Part shown: positions 15,748-24,792 of the stretch, in pieces | How positions within the stretch are numbered: the stretch's first letter is position 1 | How the letters are laid out: each line of letters opens with the position of its first letter | Assembly (NCBI RefSeq): GCF_008727925.1 | Contig: NZ_VTWT01000001.1 | Location: 744,001 to 808,000 of the forward strand | Source of the DNA: Adhaeribacter soli | GTDB lineage: Bacteria > Bacteroidota > Bacteroidia > Cytophagales > Hymenobacteraceae | DNA: 64,000 nucleotides | Direction of reading: 5' to 3' | Notes under the pieces: generated by a model | Told to the model about the DNA's origin: nothing | Database searches by the model: none | Seen by the model: the letters and a program-made list of their open reading frames with translations, nothing else | Program-made: the position numbers and the translations under genes

Positions 15748-18021
15748 TTAAGCGGCTTTTGCTTTGATCTTGGTCTTCGTTTTCTTCTCTTTTTTCTTGT
15801 CTTTGGCCGGAACTTGCGGAGATGGCTGGATCATTAACCGGCTGTCTGTCGGGGTCTCTTTCACGATCTTCATCTCTTTGATCAGGTGGCTGGCGCCGGC
15901 AAATTTGTCGATGATGAAAAGGGTGTAATTAGAGGCAACAATGATGTTCCGCACGCGCTCAGGGTCGTACATGATGTCGCTCATGGTGCTTTCCCAAGCC
16001 CGGTCGAAGTTCGTGCCCATCAGTTCGCCGTTGGCATTAATTACCGGGCTGCCGGAGTTGCCGCCGGTGGTGTGGTTGGTGGCAATAAAAGCAACCGGCA
16101 TTTCACCGTTCCAGCCATAATCGCCGTAATCTTTGTTTTTGTAAAGCTCCGCAAGTTTGGGGTGTACCTGGAAATCTACATTGTCCGGGTCGGCTTTTTC
16201 CATTACGCCTTCCAGGGTAGTGTAATACTTGTAGCGCACGCCATCCTGTGGTTCGTAACCGGATACCTGGCCATAAGCTACGCGCAAGGTGGAGTTTGCA
16301 TCCGGGTAGAATTTCTTATCGGTCTGCATTTCGCGGAGGCCGGCTACAAACAGGCGGTTATTCAGCGTATTGGCGTCGGTAGCAACGGTGTAGGTTGGCT
16401 GAATTTTGGTGCGGTAATTCTCGGTAAAGGCACGGGCCAGTAAATAAGCCGGGTCTTTCTCGATTACTTTAATATTGGTAGCAGAAATCTGGTTCAGGGC
16501 AGTTTTTACTTTTTCCGGCGAAGTCATGAACGATTTGCTGTACACGTCTTCGGCGTACGCTTTCAGGTTACCTTTGTACTTTTTGTTTACCGTAGAAGTG
16601 AAATACGCCGGCTGGAATTGAGTGGGAACGTCTTTGCGGTACATGGAAAGCAGCGCGGCAAATACTTCCTTGTCAGCGGCTACATTGTAGTTCTTGAAGA
16701 AGCCGGCGTAATTTCCCAGGTTTTTCAGTTGCTTTTCAATATCGGCTTGCGGCGCTTTATTTTTTACCAGGTCCACGAAGTTCACGTAGGCTTGGGCGTA
16801 GTTCAGCAATTCAACCCCTAAAACAGCTTCGATAAAATAATCGCGGGAAAGCGTGATGCCGTTCAGGCTGTTGTAGTTTTTCTGGAATTCGGTAAGCACG
16901 GTACCGTATTTTGCCTGACGGTCCGGAGAGGCATTAACCCAGGCAGTGAATTGCTTTTCCAGTTCCTCTTTCTTGCCAACGGCATCAAGTTTTTTCAGGC
17001 CGCGGTTCTCGCCGATCCACTTTTTGTGGTAATTGCTGATGCTGGCATATTTGGCGGCGTACTGGATGCGTACAGCATCGGAAGCCTTCATGTGTTTGTC
17101 CAGAATGTTCAGCTTGGTTTCGCGGATCGCAATTTTAGCCGGGTTGGAAACTTCGTAAATTTCCTTTACCGCGTAAGAAGGCAGGTACTCGGTGGTGCGG
17201 CCAGGGAAACCGAAAACCATGGTGAAATCCGATTCTTTGATCGGAGACAGGGAGATCGGCAGGAAGTGTTTCGGTACGTACGGTTTATTTTCGGCAGCGT
17301 AGGCAGCCGGTTTGTTATCGGGACCGGCATATACGCGGAAAAGGGCGAAGTCGCCGGTATGGCGCGGCCACATCCAATTATCCGTATCGCCGCCGAACTT
17401 ACCGATAGACGAAGGAGGCGCGCCTACCAGGCGCACATCGCGGAAAGTTTCGGTGATGTACATGTAATATTCGTTGCCGTAAAAGAAAGGCTTGATCTGG
17501 GCATCGTAATGCGTGCCCTGTACAGCGGCTTTCTGAATGGCCTCGATGTTAGCTTTTACTTTCTTTTCGCGTTCCGCTTCCGGTAAACCGGCCGGAATAT
17601 CTTTTAATACCTGAGCGGTTACGTCTTCCATTCTTACAATAAAAGTGGCGGTAAGGCCCGGGTTTGGTAATTCTTCGGAGCGGTTCATGGCCCAGAAACC
17701 GTTGGTGAGGTAATCTTTCTGCACGGAGCTGTGGCTCTGGATCTGGCCGTAACCGCAATGGTGGTTCGTAAGCAGGAGGCCTTCGCCGGAGATCATTTCG
17801 CCGGTGCAGCCGCCGCCAAACAATACGATGGCATCTTTCAGGCTGGTTCTGTTAATGCTGTAAATATCTTCCGCCGAAAGTTTCATGCCGCGTTTCTGCA
17901 TGTCGCTTTCGTTGAGCTGTTTCAGAAGCAGGGGCAGCCACATGCCTTCGTCGGCGCGGCTGGCGAGCGGTGTGAGCAGGAGCAGAGCCAGCAAGCGCAC
18001 AAGGATCGTTTTTTTCTTCAT
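15748..18021 (-). CDS. S46-family dipeptidyl-peptidase (DPP7/DPP11 type)
   Basis: Periplasmic serine dipeptidyl-peptidase of clan PA, family S46, 757 aa, with a signal peptide (residues 1-23). The catalytic triad is visible: TNHHCGYG (His87/88), PRHTGDF (Asp224) and GGNSGSP (Ser656). Eighteen residues after the Ser, NFDRAWE places Arg at 674, where DPP11 enzymes carry Arg (Asp/Glu preference at P1) and DPP7 carries Gly. I infer an acidic-residue-specific DPP11-like enzyme. The C-terminal about 25 residues form a Lys-rich extension (KDKKKEKKTKTK) beyond the usual family end. It likely supplies dipeptides for uptake, which fits the POT transporter at 36435. Confidence 0.9.
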   Translation of the reverse strand: MKKKTILVRLLALLLLTPLASRADEGMWLPLLLKQLNESDMQKRGMKLSAEDIYSINRTSLKDAIVLFGGGCTGEMISGEGLLLTNHHCGYGQIQSHSSVQKDYLTNGFWAMNRSEELPNPGLTATFIVRMEDVTAQVLKDIPAGLPEAEREKKVKANIEAIQKAAVQGTHYDAQIKPFFYGNEYYMYITETFRDVRLVGAPPSSIGKFGGDTDNWMWPRHTGDFALFRVYAGPDNKPAAYAAENKPYVPKHFLPISLSPIKESDFTMVFGFPGRTTEYLPSYAVKEIYEVSNPAKIAIRETKLNILDKHMKASDAVRIQYAAKYASISNYHKKWIGENRGLKKLDAVGKKEELEKQFTAWVNASPDRQAKYGTVLTEFQKNYNSLNGITLSRDYFIEAVLGVELLNYAQAYVNFVDLVKNKAPQADIEKQLKNLGNYAGFFKNYNVAADKEVFAALLSMYRKDVPTQFQPAYFTSTVNKKYKGNLKAYAEDVYSKSFMTSPEKVKTALNQISATNIKVIEKDPAYLLARAFTENYRTKIQPTYTVATDANTLNNRLFVAGLREMQTDKKFYPDANSTLRVAYGQVSGYEPQDGVRYKYYTTLEGVMEKADPDNVDFQVHPKLAELYKNKDYGDYGWNGEMPVAFIATNHTTGGNSGSPVINANGELMGTNFDRAWESTMSDIMYDPERVRNIIVASNYTLFIIDKFAGASHLIKEMKIVKETPTDSRLMIQPSPQVPAKDKKKEKKTKTKIKAKAA

Positions 18022-18228
18022 TCGTTTGGGTTAAAGTTGAAACCCCGAATTTAAGGAAAATTTACCCTGCTTCCTTATCTGTTTGCCTGCCAACCGAGTT
18101 TTTGCCGGCAAATAGCTACCGATATCAGAAACAAAAGAAAATTTATGGAATTTTTGCAAAATTATATTCCCCGATTTTATAAATTAGGCTCCGGTTTCAG
18201 GAATTAAGCTTGTGAAAACGATACTGTT

Positions 18229-18774
18229 GTGAAGGTAAAAGTTATAATCGGGGGCGTGTTGCTGGCAGGCGTCCTTGCAGGTGTTCCGTATTTGTTGCCG
18301 TCAGATTTTAAGATCGAGAAATCGACCTTTATTCAGGCGAAGCCGGCTCAGGTTTTTGCCAGCCTGAACAACCTATCGGCCTGGGAAAAATGGAGCGCCT
18401 GGAACCAGCACGCCGACCCAACTTTGTCTAATTTTTACCAAGGTCCGGTAAGCGGTGTGGGTTCGGCATTCTCCTGGAAAAGCGGGAAGAGCGGCGAAGG
18501 CAGGATCGTTATTACCGCCAACGAACCGGACAAAAAAATTGAATTTCAATTCTATCCGGAAGGAAAGTTGCAAGCGCATGGCCAGTTTATTTTAGAGCCA
18601 GTTGAAAAAGGCACCCGCCTGACCTGGATCAGCACAGGAATTTTGCCGGATTATACCGACCGGGTGAAAGGCGTTTTTCTGAAGCGAAAACTGGATGCCG
18701 AATTTGAAAAAGGACTTTCGGGTTTGAAAGAACTGCTGGAACCCCAAGCGAAAAAAATCTCCCTCCGGAAATAA
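18229..18774 (+). CDS. SRPBCC family protein with N-terminal membrane anchor
   Basis: Polyketide-cyclase/START-like domain protein, 181 aa, starting at GTG 18229. The preceding GTG at 18211 runs straight into a stop, so it is not usable. One hydrophobic segment (residues 3-22) anchors or exports it. The domain follows from IEKSTFIQAKPAQVFASL onward with WEKWSAWNQH near 45, as in the common SRPBCC proteins of Bacteroidota. The ligand is unknown and no operon partner closer than the DinB-like gene 46-64 nt downstream is present. Confidence 0.8.
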   Translation: MKVKVIIGGVLLAGVLAGVPYLLPSDFKIEKSTFIQAKPAQVFASLNNLSAWEKWSAWNQHADPTLSNFYQGPVSGVGSAFSWKSGKSGEGRIVITANEPDKKIEFQFYPEGKLQAHGQFILEPVEKGTRLTWISTGILPDYTDRVKGVFLKRKLDAEFEKGLSGLKELLEPQAKKISLRK

Positions 18775-18837
18775 AACTAATCGTTAATTATCTTACTTTG
18801 CAGGCACTTTTTACGCAAAATGCTACCCTTTTTTAAG

Positions 18838-19368
18838 ATGAATTTAACCCAAAAACCTGCCCCTTCGGAATACCCGCCTTACTTTGAAACCTACCTGAAA
18901 CGGCTGCCGGACACCGATATTCTGGCTTTTCTGGCGGAACAGGTAGAAACGCTGGCTTCGCTGTTCGAAAATATGTCAGAAGCCGAGGCCGAGAAAGGCT
19001 ACGCCGAAGGAAAATGGAGCCTGAAAGAATTGCTGCAGCACATGCTCGATGCCGAACGCATTATGGCTTACCGAGCGCTTTGTTTCAGCAGGAAAGAGGA
19101 AATAATGCTGCCGGGTTTCGAGGAAGATTCTTATGCAAGTAATTCCGATGCCAATCGCCGTTCTTTAACCGATATTTTAGCTGAATACCGTTTGCTTCGC
19201 CAATCGACCATTGCCTTGTTCAAGAGTTTTAGTTCGGAAATGCTGATGCGGGAAGGGAAAGCCAATAATGCGCACTACAACGTGCGGGCCATTGCCTGGG
19301 TAATTGCCGCGCACGAAAACCACCACCTGCACATTATTCGGTCGCGTTATTTGCTGCAGGAGGTTTAG
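18838..19368 (+). CDS. DinB-family (YfiT-like) metal-dependent protein
   Basis: DinB/YfiT four-helix protein of about 176 residues; some relatives are thiol-transferases using bacillithiol or other thiols. The three-His metal site is recognisable: His in LLQHMLDAERI near residue 65 and HENHHLHIIR near 155. WSLKELLQHMLD is the typical family entry motif. An ATG at 18820 would add six residues; I prefer 18838 because MNLTQKPAPSEYPPYF is the usual family beginning. A TTACTTTG element at about 18793 may be its own promoter -7 box. Confidence 0.83.
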   Translation: MNLTQKPAPSEYPPYFETYLKRLPDTDILAFLAEQVETLASLFENMSEAEAEKGYAEGKWSLKELLQHMLDAERIMAYRALCFSRKEEIMLPGFEEDSYASNSDANRRSLTDILAEYRLLRQSTIALFKSFSSEMLMREGKANNAHYNVRAIAWVIAAHENHHLHIIRSRYLLQEV

Positions 19369-19390
19369 GTTTACCTGCCTCTTTTCTGGC

Positions 19391-19820
19391 AAGTGTTAAG
19401 TGAAAGCGTCACTTGGGCTTAAGGAACAAGCGGAAGTCTGAAGACTTCCGTGACCCTTCCTAAATGGCTAAAAACAAGCTACGATTAGGATACAAAATTA
19501 TTATTGGGTCATCTCGACGCCAGGAGAGATCTCAGAAATAAGGTATAAAAGCAAAATAAAGGGTACTACCAACTTGATGAGAGCTCTCCTGGCGTCGAGA
19601 TGACGGAAAAGGTCAAAGTTTAACAATTTTTACCTTTTCTAACCTTTTCTAACCCTACAAACACCTGTTCTACTTTTGTGTCTTGATTATAGCAAATTCT
19701 GGGTAGGACTTTTCGAAATCTGTAAGCTGGTTCCTTGTTTTCATTCTTGTTACAAGCTTCCGCCAGTCTGGAGACTGGCTTTTGTCTGTCAGTCCCAAGT
19801 GACGCTTTCGCTTAACACTT
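19391..19820. repeat. Nested inverted-repeat locus (AAGTGTTAAGYGAAAGCG outer arms)
   Basis: Outer arms 19391-19417 and 19794-19820 are reverse complements over 27 nt with one mismatch. Another exact copy of the right arm is at 39177-39203. Inside lie small palindromes CGGAAGTCTGAAGACTTCCG (19431-19450) and GCCAGTCTGGAGACTGGC (19762-19779), plus the second large inverted repeat listed at 19508-19604. This accounts for nearly all of the 520-nt space before phoH; no gene is supported in it. Confidence 0.8.
19508..19604. repeat. Inverted repeat GTCATCTCGACGCCAGGAGA, 26-nt arms
   Basis: Arms 19508-19533 and 19579-19604 match over 25 of 26 positions, with a 45-nt AT-rich loop. The GTCATC-TCGA start relates it to the inverted repeat at 28176-28305 and to a repeat type widely seen in Bacteroidota intergenic DNA. 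Confidence 0.8.
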
Positions 19821-19831
19821 GCGCCAGGAAC

Positions 19832-19862
19832 AAAAAAACACCTGGTAATCAGGTGCTTTTTG
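19832..19862 (-). terminator. Terminator of phoH
   Basis: AAAAAGCACCTG-ATTAC-CAGGTGTTTTTTT on the minus strand, starting 27 nt past the phoH stop. Confidence 0.8.
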
Positions 19863-19888
19863 ATGTTTATTAATTCAAAAGATCAACT

Positions 19889-21229
19889 TTACAGCAACTC
19901 ATTCGCCAGATTCGCCAGTTCAGAACGTTCGCCTTTTTGCAGGGTGACGTGGGCGTAGAGGCGGTGGTTTTTGGCTTTGTCGATCAGGTACGATAAACCG
20001 TTGCTCTGGCTGTCGAGGTAAGGCGTATCGATTTGGTAGATGTCGCCGGTGAAGATGATCTTGGTGTTTTCGCCGGCGCGGGAAATAATGGTTTTTACTT
20101 CGTGCGGCGTCAGGTTCTGGGCTTCGTCTACAATAAAGCAAACGTTGGAAATGCTCCGGCCCCTGATGTAGGCCAGTGGCACGATCATGAGCTTTTCCTG
20201 TTCCAGCATTTCCTTTATTTTACCGGCTTCCTTGCTGTTTTCCGAGTACTGGTTCTGGATGAATTTCAGGTTGTCGAAAAGCGGCTCCATGTACGGGTTC
20301 AGCTTCGATTTTATATCGCCGGGCAGGTAGCCGATGTCTTTGTTGCTGAGCGGCACAATGGGGCGGGCCAGGTAGATCTGCCAGAAATTGCGGCGTTGTT
20401 CCAGAGCACCTGCTAAGGCCAGCAGGGTTTTACCGGTACCGGCAATGCCCTGTATGGTTACCAGTTTCACGTTCGGGTTCATGACCGCGTGCATGGCAAA
20501 GGTTTGCTCTGCATTGCGCGGCTTGATGCCGTAGGCGTTGAGTTTGTCAACCCGCTCAATTTTCCGTTGCTCCGGGTTGTAATAAGCCAGAATGGAATTG
20601 GTAGGGCTTTTCAGGATAAAGTAGTGGTTGTCGCGCGGGGCGTTTGCCAGCACTTTGTCGCTATTGCAGAAGCCTTTTTCGTACAATTCGTCAATTACAT
20701 CCGGCGCTACATCGTGCAGCTCATCGATGCCGGTATAAAGGCTGGAAACGTTCTGTACTTTTCCGGTTTCGTAGTCTTCGGAAATAAGGTTGAGCGAACG
20801 GGCTTTCAGGCGAAGGTTGATATCCTTGGTAACCATAATTACCTGGTACTTCGGATTTTCCTGCTGCAGGTGCAGCGCCGCGTTCAGGATCTTATGATCG
20901 GGCTTGCTTTCGTTAAAAACCTCTTCGGCATTAATGGTCGGCGTCGGGTTCATGATCACCTTAAAGCGGCCTTTACCTTCACCATCCAGCGGGATCCAGT
21001 TCTGCAGGCGGTGTTCGTCCGAAAGTTTGTCTATAAAGCGGATAAATTCGCGGGCTTCGAAGTTCTTAATGTCGTTGCCTTTCTTGAAATTATCGAGCTC
21101 TTCTAAAACCGTTATGGGAAGGGCTACATCATGCGGACCAAAATGTTCGACGGCACTGTGATCGTAAAGAATTACGGAGGTGTCGAGGACGAAGATTTTC
21201 TTTTGTTTGGCTTTCTGTTTTTCAGTCAT
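19889..21229 (-). CDS. PhoH-family ATPase with N-terminal PIN domain (PhoH2 type)
   Basis: PIN-PhoH fusion protein of about 446 aa from the ATG at 21229; an upstream in-frame extension to 21322 has no domain character. PhoH2 proteins are reported to couple ATP-driven RNA unwinding to PIN-domain RNA cleavage. The PIN domain opens with KIFVLDTSVILYD (first catalytic Asp near residue 16), ELDNFKKG near 47 and HKILNAAL/ VTKDINLRLKA further on. The PhoH helicase domain contains Walker A GIAGTGKTLLALA near 262 and Walker B VDEAQN near 370. It is monocistronic with a terminator. Confidence 0.88.
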   Translation of the reverse strand: MTEKQKAKQKKIFVLDTSVILYDHSAVEHFGPHDVALPITVLEELDNFKKGNDIKNFEAREFIRFIDKLSDEHRLQNWIPLDGEGKGRFKVIMNPTPTINAEEVFNESKPDHKILNAALHLQQENPKYQVIMVTKDINLRLKARSLNLISEDYETGKVQNVSSLYTGIDELHDVAPDVIDELYEKGFCNSDKVLANAPRDNHYFILKSPTNSILAYYNPEQRKIERVDKLNAYGIKPRNAEQTFAMHAVMNPNVKLVTIQGIAGTGKTLLALAGALEQRRNFWQIYLARPIVPLSNKDIGYLPGDIKSKLNPYMEPLFDNLKFIQNQYSENSKEAGKIKEMLEQEKLMIVPLAYIRGRSISNVCFIVDEAQNLTPHEVKTIISRAGENTKIIFTGDIYQIDTPYLDSQSNGLSYLIDKAKNHRLYAHVTLQKGERSELANLANELL

Positions 21230-21608
21230 AAGTGTTCCGTTTTCATTCAAAGGACAGGTCTGGAATAATTGTAATATTCTGACCTGCTTACTAGCGTGGC
21301 TTGTGCTTGTGTGTACGCACAACTTAAAAAACTGAATAGAAAAAAGACTATATTTTTATATTAAAAAAGTGAATTTTTTAGTAAAGTTCTGAAAAAGAAT
21401 AGCTTATTTTTTGCTGTTCCGGTGCAATTTTGTGGGAGCTTTTTCAGCCGAAAACCTGAACGATTTTTTATTCGTTTATAATAGCCCGATGCCGGAAAAG
21501 CAGCAATATTTTTAGTTGGTTTCTAAAAAAGATATCCGCATTCAGCAATATTTCCGTTACTTTGGGGTTTACCTAGAAAACGGATTTTCATACCTTAAAT
21601 TTACAACT
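21230..21608. other. AT-rich divergent spacer, no gene seen
   Basis: About 380 nt between the divergent phoH and microprotein starts. It is AT-rich and likely carries both promoters, but I could not identify a convincing TAnnTTTG pair. The open frame running from 21516 is read only as an extension of the microprotein frame. Confidence 0.4.
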
Positions 21609-21719
21609 ATGGCTAAAGGAACTGACGCCCGCAAGGAAGACAAAAAGAAACCGGCTAAAACCGATAAAGAGAAAAAAGCAGCGAAACTGGAAAAGAAAAA
21701 CGCTAAAAAATACGACTAA
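21609..21719 (+). CDS. Lys-rich 36-residue microprotein
   Basis: A 36-codon frame beginning MAKGTDARKEDKKKPAK and ending KKNAKKYD, with about 40 per cent Lys, no Cys and no hydrophobic stretch. It is highly basic and probably unstructured. The ATG at 21609 is chosen because the in-frame extension to 21516 is not basic and looks like leader sequence. A strong hairpin follows 15 nt after the stop, which supports a genuine short transcript. Function unknown; nucleic-acid or ribosome binding would fit the charge but is conjecture. Confidence 0.6.
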   Translation: MAKGTDARKEDKKKPAKTDKEKKAAKLEKKNAKKYD

Positions 21720-21733
21720 GCTATTTTTAGCGA

Positions 21734-21773
21734 AAACAGCAAGGCCCCGACATTGTTCGGGGCCTTGCTGTTT
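21734..21773. terminator. Strong bidirectional hairpin
   Basis: AAACAGCAAGGCCCCGA/TTCGGGGCCTTGCTGTTT, about 17-bp stem with a 5-nt loop between the convergent microprotein and aldo/keto reductase genes. The right arm touches the stop codon of the latter. There is no long T-run. Confidence 0.7.
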
Positions 21774-22761
21774 AATAGACTTCTAATTTTGGTTTGTTGT
21801 CCAGAATGGTTTCGATCCGCTCCATTACATCCGGGGTTATTCGCTGGTAAACGTCAATGGCTTTCATGTTTTCATGCACCTGCTCCACGTGGGAGGCTCC
21901 GGTAATTACAGTGCTTACGTTCGGGTTCTGCAGGCACCAGCCTAAAGCCAGCAGGGTAGTGGTCATGTCCAGTTCTTTCGCGATCGCGCCCAGTTCCCGC
22001 ACTTTCTGGATTTTTTGCTGGGCTTCCGGGCTGGTGAATCGTTCTTTCAGCCAAGCCAAGTCTTCGTGTTTGGTGGCCCGCGAATCGGCGGGTATGCCTT
22101 CGTTATATTTGCCGGTTAACAGGCCCGAAGCCAGCGGCGACCAAATGGTAGTTCCTAAACCAATTTCGGAGTAAAGCCGGTGGTATTCCTTTTCGAAACG
22201 CTCGCGGTGAAACATGTTGTATTGCGGCTGTTCCATGGTAGGCGGCGTTAAGTTATACTGCCGGGCAACGGCGTAGGCTTCCATGATCTGCTGCGCCGTC
22301 CATTCGGAAGTTCCCCAGTACAAAACCTTGCCCTGGGTAATGAGATCGTGCATGGCCCTTACGGTTTCTTCGATGGGCGTGAGGTGATCGGGACGGTGGC
22401 AGAAGTAAAGATCGAGGTATTCGACCTGCAGGCGTTTTAAGGCGGCATGACAGGCTTCCATTACGTGCTTCCGGCTCAGACCTTTCTGGTTGGGCAGTTC
22501 TCCGCCCCAGAAAACCTTGCTCGAAACCACAAAGGTGGTCCGGTCCCAGTTCTGCCTTTTCAGGATATGGCCCATTACAATTTCCGACATGCCGTTGGCG
22601 TAGACCTCGGCATTATCGAAGAAGTTAACACCGGCCTCGTAAGCGGCCACCATGCAGTCTTCGGCCAGTTTTTCGTCTATTTGTTTGCCAAACGTTAGCC
22701 AGGAGCCTAAAGACAATGCGCTTACCTGTAGCCCTGATTTTCCTAATCTGCGGTATTCCAT
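21772..22761 (-). CDS. Aldo/keto reductase, Kv-beta/YghZ-like
   Basis: NADPH-dependent aldo/keto reductase of 329 aa, closest in pattern to the AKR6/AKR14 (potassium-channel beta subunit and YghZ) groups. The opening [21 protein letters not shown] is typical. The catalytic tetrad can be traced: Asp in [11 protein letters not shown] (near 50) with Tyr55, Lys in VVSSKVFWG (near 82), and His in DLYFCHRPD (near 122). The substrate is unknown; small aldehydes such as methylglyoxal are reported for relatives. It ends inside a bidirectional hairpin and has no operon partner. Confidence 0.85.
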   Translation of the reverse strand: MEYRRLGKSGLQVSALSLGSWLTFGKQIDEKLAEDCMVAAYEAGVNFFDNAEVYANGMSEIVMGHILKRQNWDRTTFVVSSKVFWGGELPNQKGLSRKHVMEACHAALKRLQVEYLDLYFCHRPDHLTPIEETVRAMHDLITQGKVLYWGTSEWTAQQIMEAYAVARQYNLTPPTMEQPQYNMFHRERFEKEYHRLYSEIGLGTTIWSPLASGLLTGKYNEGIPADSRATKHEDLAWLKERFTSPEAQQKIQKVRELGAIAKELDMTTTLLALGWCLQNPNVSTVITGASHVEQVHENMKAIDVYQRITPDVMERIETILDNKPKLEVY

Positions 22762-22845
22762 TTTTTATATCGTTTCGGTTTATATATTCTTCTTGTAGTA
22801 CTGAAAGCCTGAAAACTGCTTACGAAAATCGCTACGCTAGGGCAA

Positions 22846-22873
22846 TAAAAAAGCCCTTACATTTAGTAAAGGC
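22846..22873 (-). terminator. Terminator of the AlbA_2 gene
   Basis: Minus-strand stem GCCTTTAC-TAAAT-GTAAGGGC followed by seven T, 36 nt after the stop at 22909. Confidence 0.6.
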
Positions 22874-22908
22874 CCGAGCATTGGGTTTAAAATTCTAATA
22901 CGTTTACA

Positions 22909-23541
22909 TTAAGAAATAGTAAAGTAGGTTTCCTTTTCCTTGTCGTGGAGGCGGATGGCGCCCAGCAGTACCAGTTTTACCAGAATGCGGTAGGCGCGGC
23001 GGCGGGAAATGTTAACCAGTTTCATGTACTGTTTCAGGGTAATGCGGCGGTTGCTGCCCAGGTATTCGAGCAAAAGTTTTTCCTGCACGTCATATTCGGG
23101 AAAGATCTCTTCCCTGGTTACTTCCGCTTCTTCGGCCTCGATCACTTTCAGCACCATTTTGCTGGTTTGTACGGTTTCGTCTTTCACCCGGATATATCCG
23201 CGCCAGTCGTCTTCCTTTACTTTAACCAGGTGCGGTTTTGCGAGACTTTCCGGAATGATTACCTTCAGCACCGTTTTGTCGTCTTCTTCAATTTCTTTAA
23301 AAAAGAGCTTCACGGCGGGTTCACAGTATTGGGTGGCGGCAATTTGGAGGAGGTGTTTTTCTTCTTCCGGATCGATGCCCGCTATCTGGCCATTATCCAT
23401 TACGCCAACCAGAATAATGCCGCCGCGGGTATTGGCAAAAGAAGCAATGGTGCGGGCAATACGGTCGGGATTGGTTATTCTTTTTTTGAAATCGAGCGTA
23501 TCGTTTTCGCCGCTCCAGATCAGCTGCTGTAATTCTTTCAT
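22909..23541 (-). CDS. AlbA_2 (Schlafen-like) domain protein
   Basis: Protein of 210 aa with an N-terminal AlbA_2/divergent AAA-4 domain: ESGENDTLDFKK-like opening (IWSGENDTLDFKKRI at 8-22), IARTIASFANTRGGIILVGVMDNG at about 28-51 and the Gly-rich IAGID that follows. The C-terminal about 60 residues (LLEYLGSNRRITLKQYMKLV, RRRAYRILVKLVLLGAI) look like a winged helix. Such proteins are often called ATP-binding or transcriptional regulators, but the biochemical role is poorly known. It is standalone, with no restriction or defence genes beside it. Confidence 0.82.
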   Translation of the reverse strand: MKELQQLIWSGENDTLDFKKRITNPDRIARTIASFANTRGGIILVGVMDNGQIAGIDPEEEKHLLQIAATQYCEPAVKLFFKEIEEDDKTVLKVIIPESLAKPHLVKVKEDDWRGYIRVKDETVQTSKMVLKVIEAEEAEVTREEIFPEYDVQEKLLLEYLGSNRRITLKQYMKLVNISRRRAYRILVKLVLLGAIRLHDKEKETYFTIS

Positions 23542-23583
23542 GATACTTTATAAACGGCTGTACGCCGAATAGTTCTGGCAAAA

Positions 23584-24462
23584 TCAAAACTGGAAACCGG
23601 TCTGGATTTCGCTTAACGTCCAAAGCCTGTGAGATATATTAGGGTTATACGTAATTTCGGCCGATTTAATCGGTTTCATTTTGCTGAAATAATATCCGCT
23701 CAGGTCTTCTACTTCGGGCGAAGCCGCCAGGTAAAGGCTGGTTCTGGCACCCTGTTCCGGCGAGATCATAAAGGGCCGGGCCAGCAGGAATAAGTACTTC
23801 AGCGAGCCGGTATGCTCATGCCCGAATTTAGTGGCCACCATGCCTGGATGCAAGACATTGGCCGTAATGTTGGTAAATTCCAGGCGGCGGCTAAGCTCAT
23901 AGGTGAACATGATATTAGCCAGTTTGCTATCGCAATAAGCCGTAAAGGCGTTGTATTTTTTAGGCGAATTCATGTCCTGGAAACAAATATCGCCCAGGCG
24001 GTGCGCTTCGGAAGAAACATTCACGATTCGGGCTGATTCGGCTGCCACCATTTTATCGATCACCAGGTTGGTTAACAGAAAAGGTGCCAGGTGGTTGGTT
24101 GCCCAGGAAATCTCAAAACCTTCTGCGGTAAGCGTTCTTTTGCCCGGCATCATGCCCACGTTATTCACCAGAATATCAAGCTTCGGAAATCGGGCGCTGA
24201 ATTCGGCGGCACACCGTTTTACTTCCTGCATGAGCGCCAGATCGGCTACCAGCAAGGTTATATTTTCATTACCTGTTTGTGCGATAATTTCCTTACGGGT
24301 TTCAGCGGCTTTTTCGGCATTGCGGCATACCATTACTACGTGCGCTCCCAAATGGGCCAGCTCACGGGCGGTAATCTTTCCGATGCCGGAACTGGCGCCG
24401 GTAACCAGCGCAATCTTATCCGTTAAAGGTTTGAAAATAGGATTATTTAACTCTGTAAGCAT
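23584..24462 (-). CDS. SDR family oxidoreductase (retinol-dehydrogenase-like)
   Basis: Classical-type SDR of about 292 aa from the ATG at 24462; nine extra residues are possible upstream. The cofactor motif VTGASSGIGKITA lies near 22-34, ILVNNVGMMPGKR near 100 (NNVG in place of NNAG), Ser in IVNVSSEAH near 145, and the catalytic YCDSK near 172 (YxxxK). The arrangement resembles retinol-dehydrogenase/WW-oxidoreductase-like SDRs. Substrate unknown. Its promoter region is the AT-rich 24490-24792 spacer. Confidence 0.85.
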   Translation of the reverse strand: MLTELNNPIFKPLTDKIALVTGASSGIGKITARELAHLGAHVVMVCRNAEKAAETRKEIIAQTGNENITLLVADLALMQEVKRCAAEFSARFPKLDILVNNVGMMPGKRTLTAEGFEISWATNHLAPFLLTNLVIDKMVAAESARIVNVSSEAHRLGDICFQDMNSPKKYNAFTAYCDSKLANIMFTYELSRRLEFTNITANVLHPGMVATKFGHEHTGSLKYLFLLARPFMISPEQGARTSLYLAASPEVEDLSGYYFSKMKPIKSAEITYNPNISHRLWTLSEIQTGFQF

Positions 24463-24489
24463 TATTGAAGTCTCCGGCTCTGAAAACAA

Positions 24490-24792
24490 AAATTTCGGCG
24501 CCAGCGTTCTTTTATTCTACTTTTGAAAGCATTATCTTCTATTTAGCTTAGATAACATTTTTAATTATATACAACAGGGCTAAATAACATATATTGTCAT
24601 TATAAAATATTGGTGGCCATTGCTTTAAATAGTAATTGTTTTGTTACATTAAATTCCATTGCGTTTAAAACTTTCTTAATATCCTTTCCTGACAATATTC
24701 ATCTGAAACAAAAATCCGTAGAGAACCGGGAATGAAACTGATTCCTGAAACGTTTACTTAAAATATACAGGCAGCAATAGAAATAAAACAGC
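24490..24792. other. AT-rich spacer
   Basis: About 300 nt, strongly AT-rich around 24540-24720, between divergent genes. I see no inverted repeat or RNA-like structure and no gene. Confidence 0.4.

Noticed and set aside
15886-17586. Long plus-strand frames within the S46 peptidase gene
   Set aside because: Antisense shadows of a well-supported peptidase gene with intact catalytic motifs.
23584-24462. Possible pairing of this SDR with the AlbA_2 gene as a defence or regulatory unit
   Set aside because: They are only adjacent on one strand; nothing in either protein suggests a joint system.
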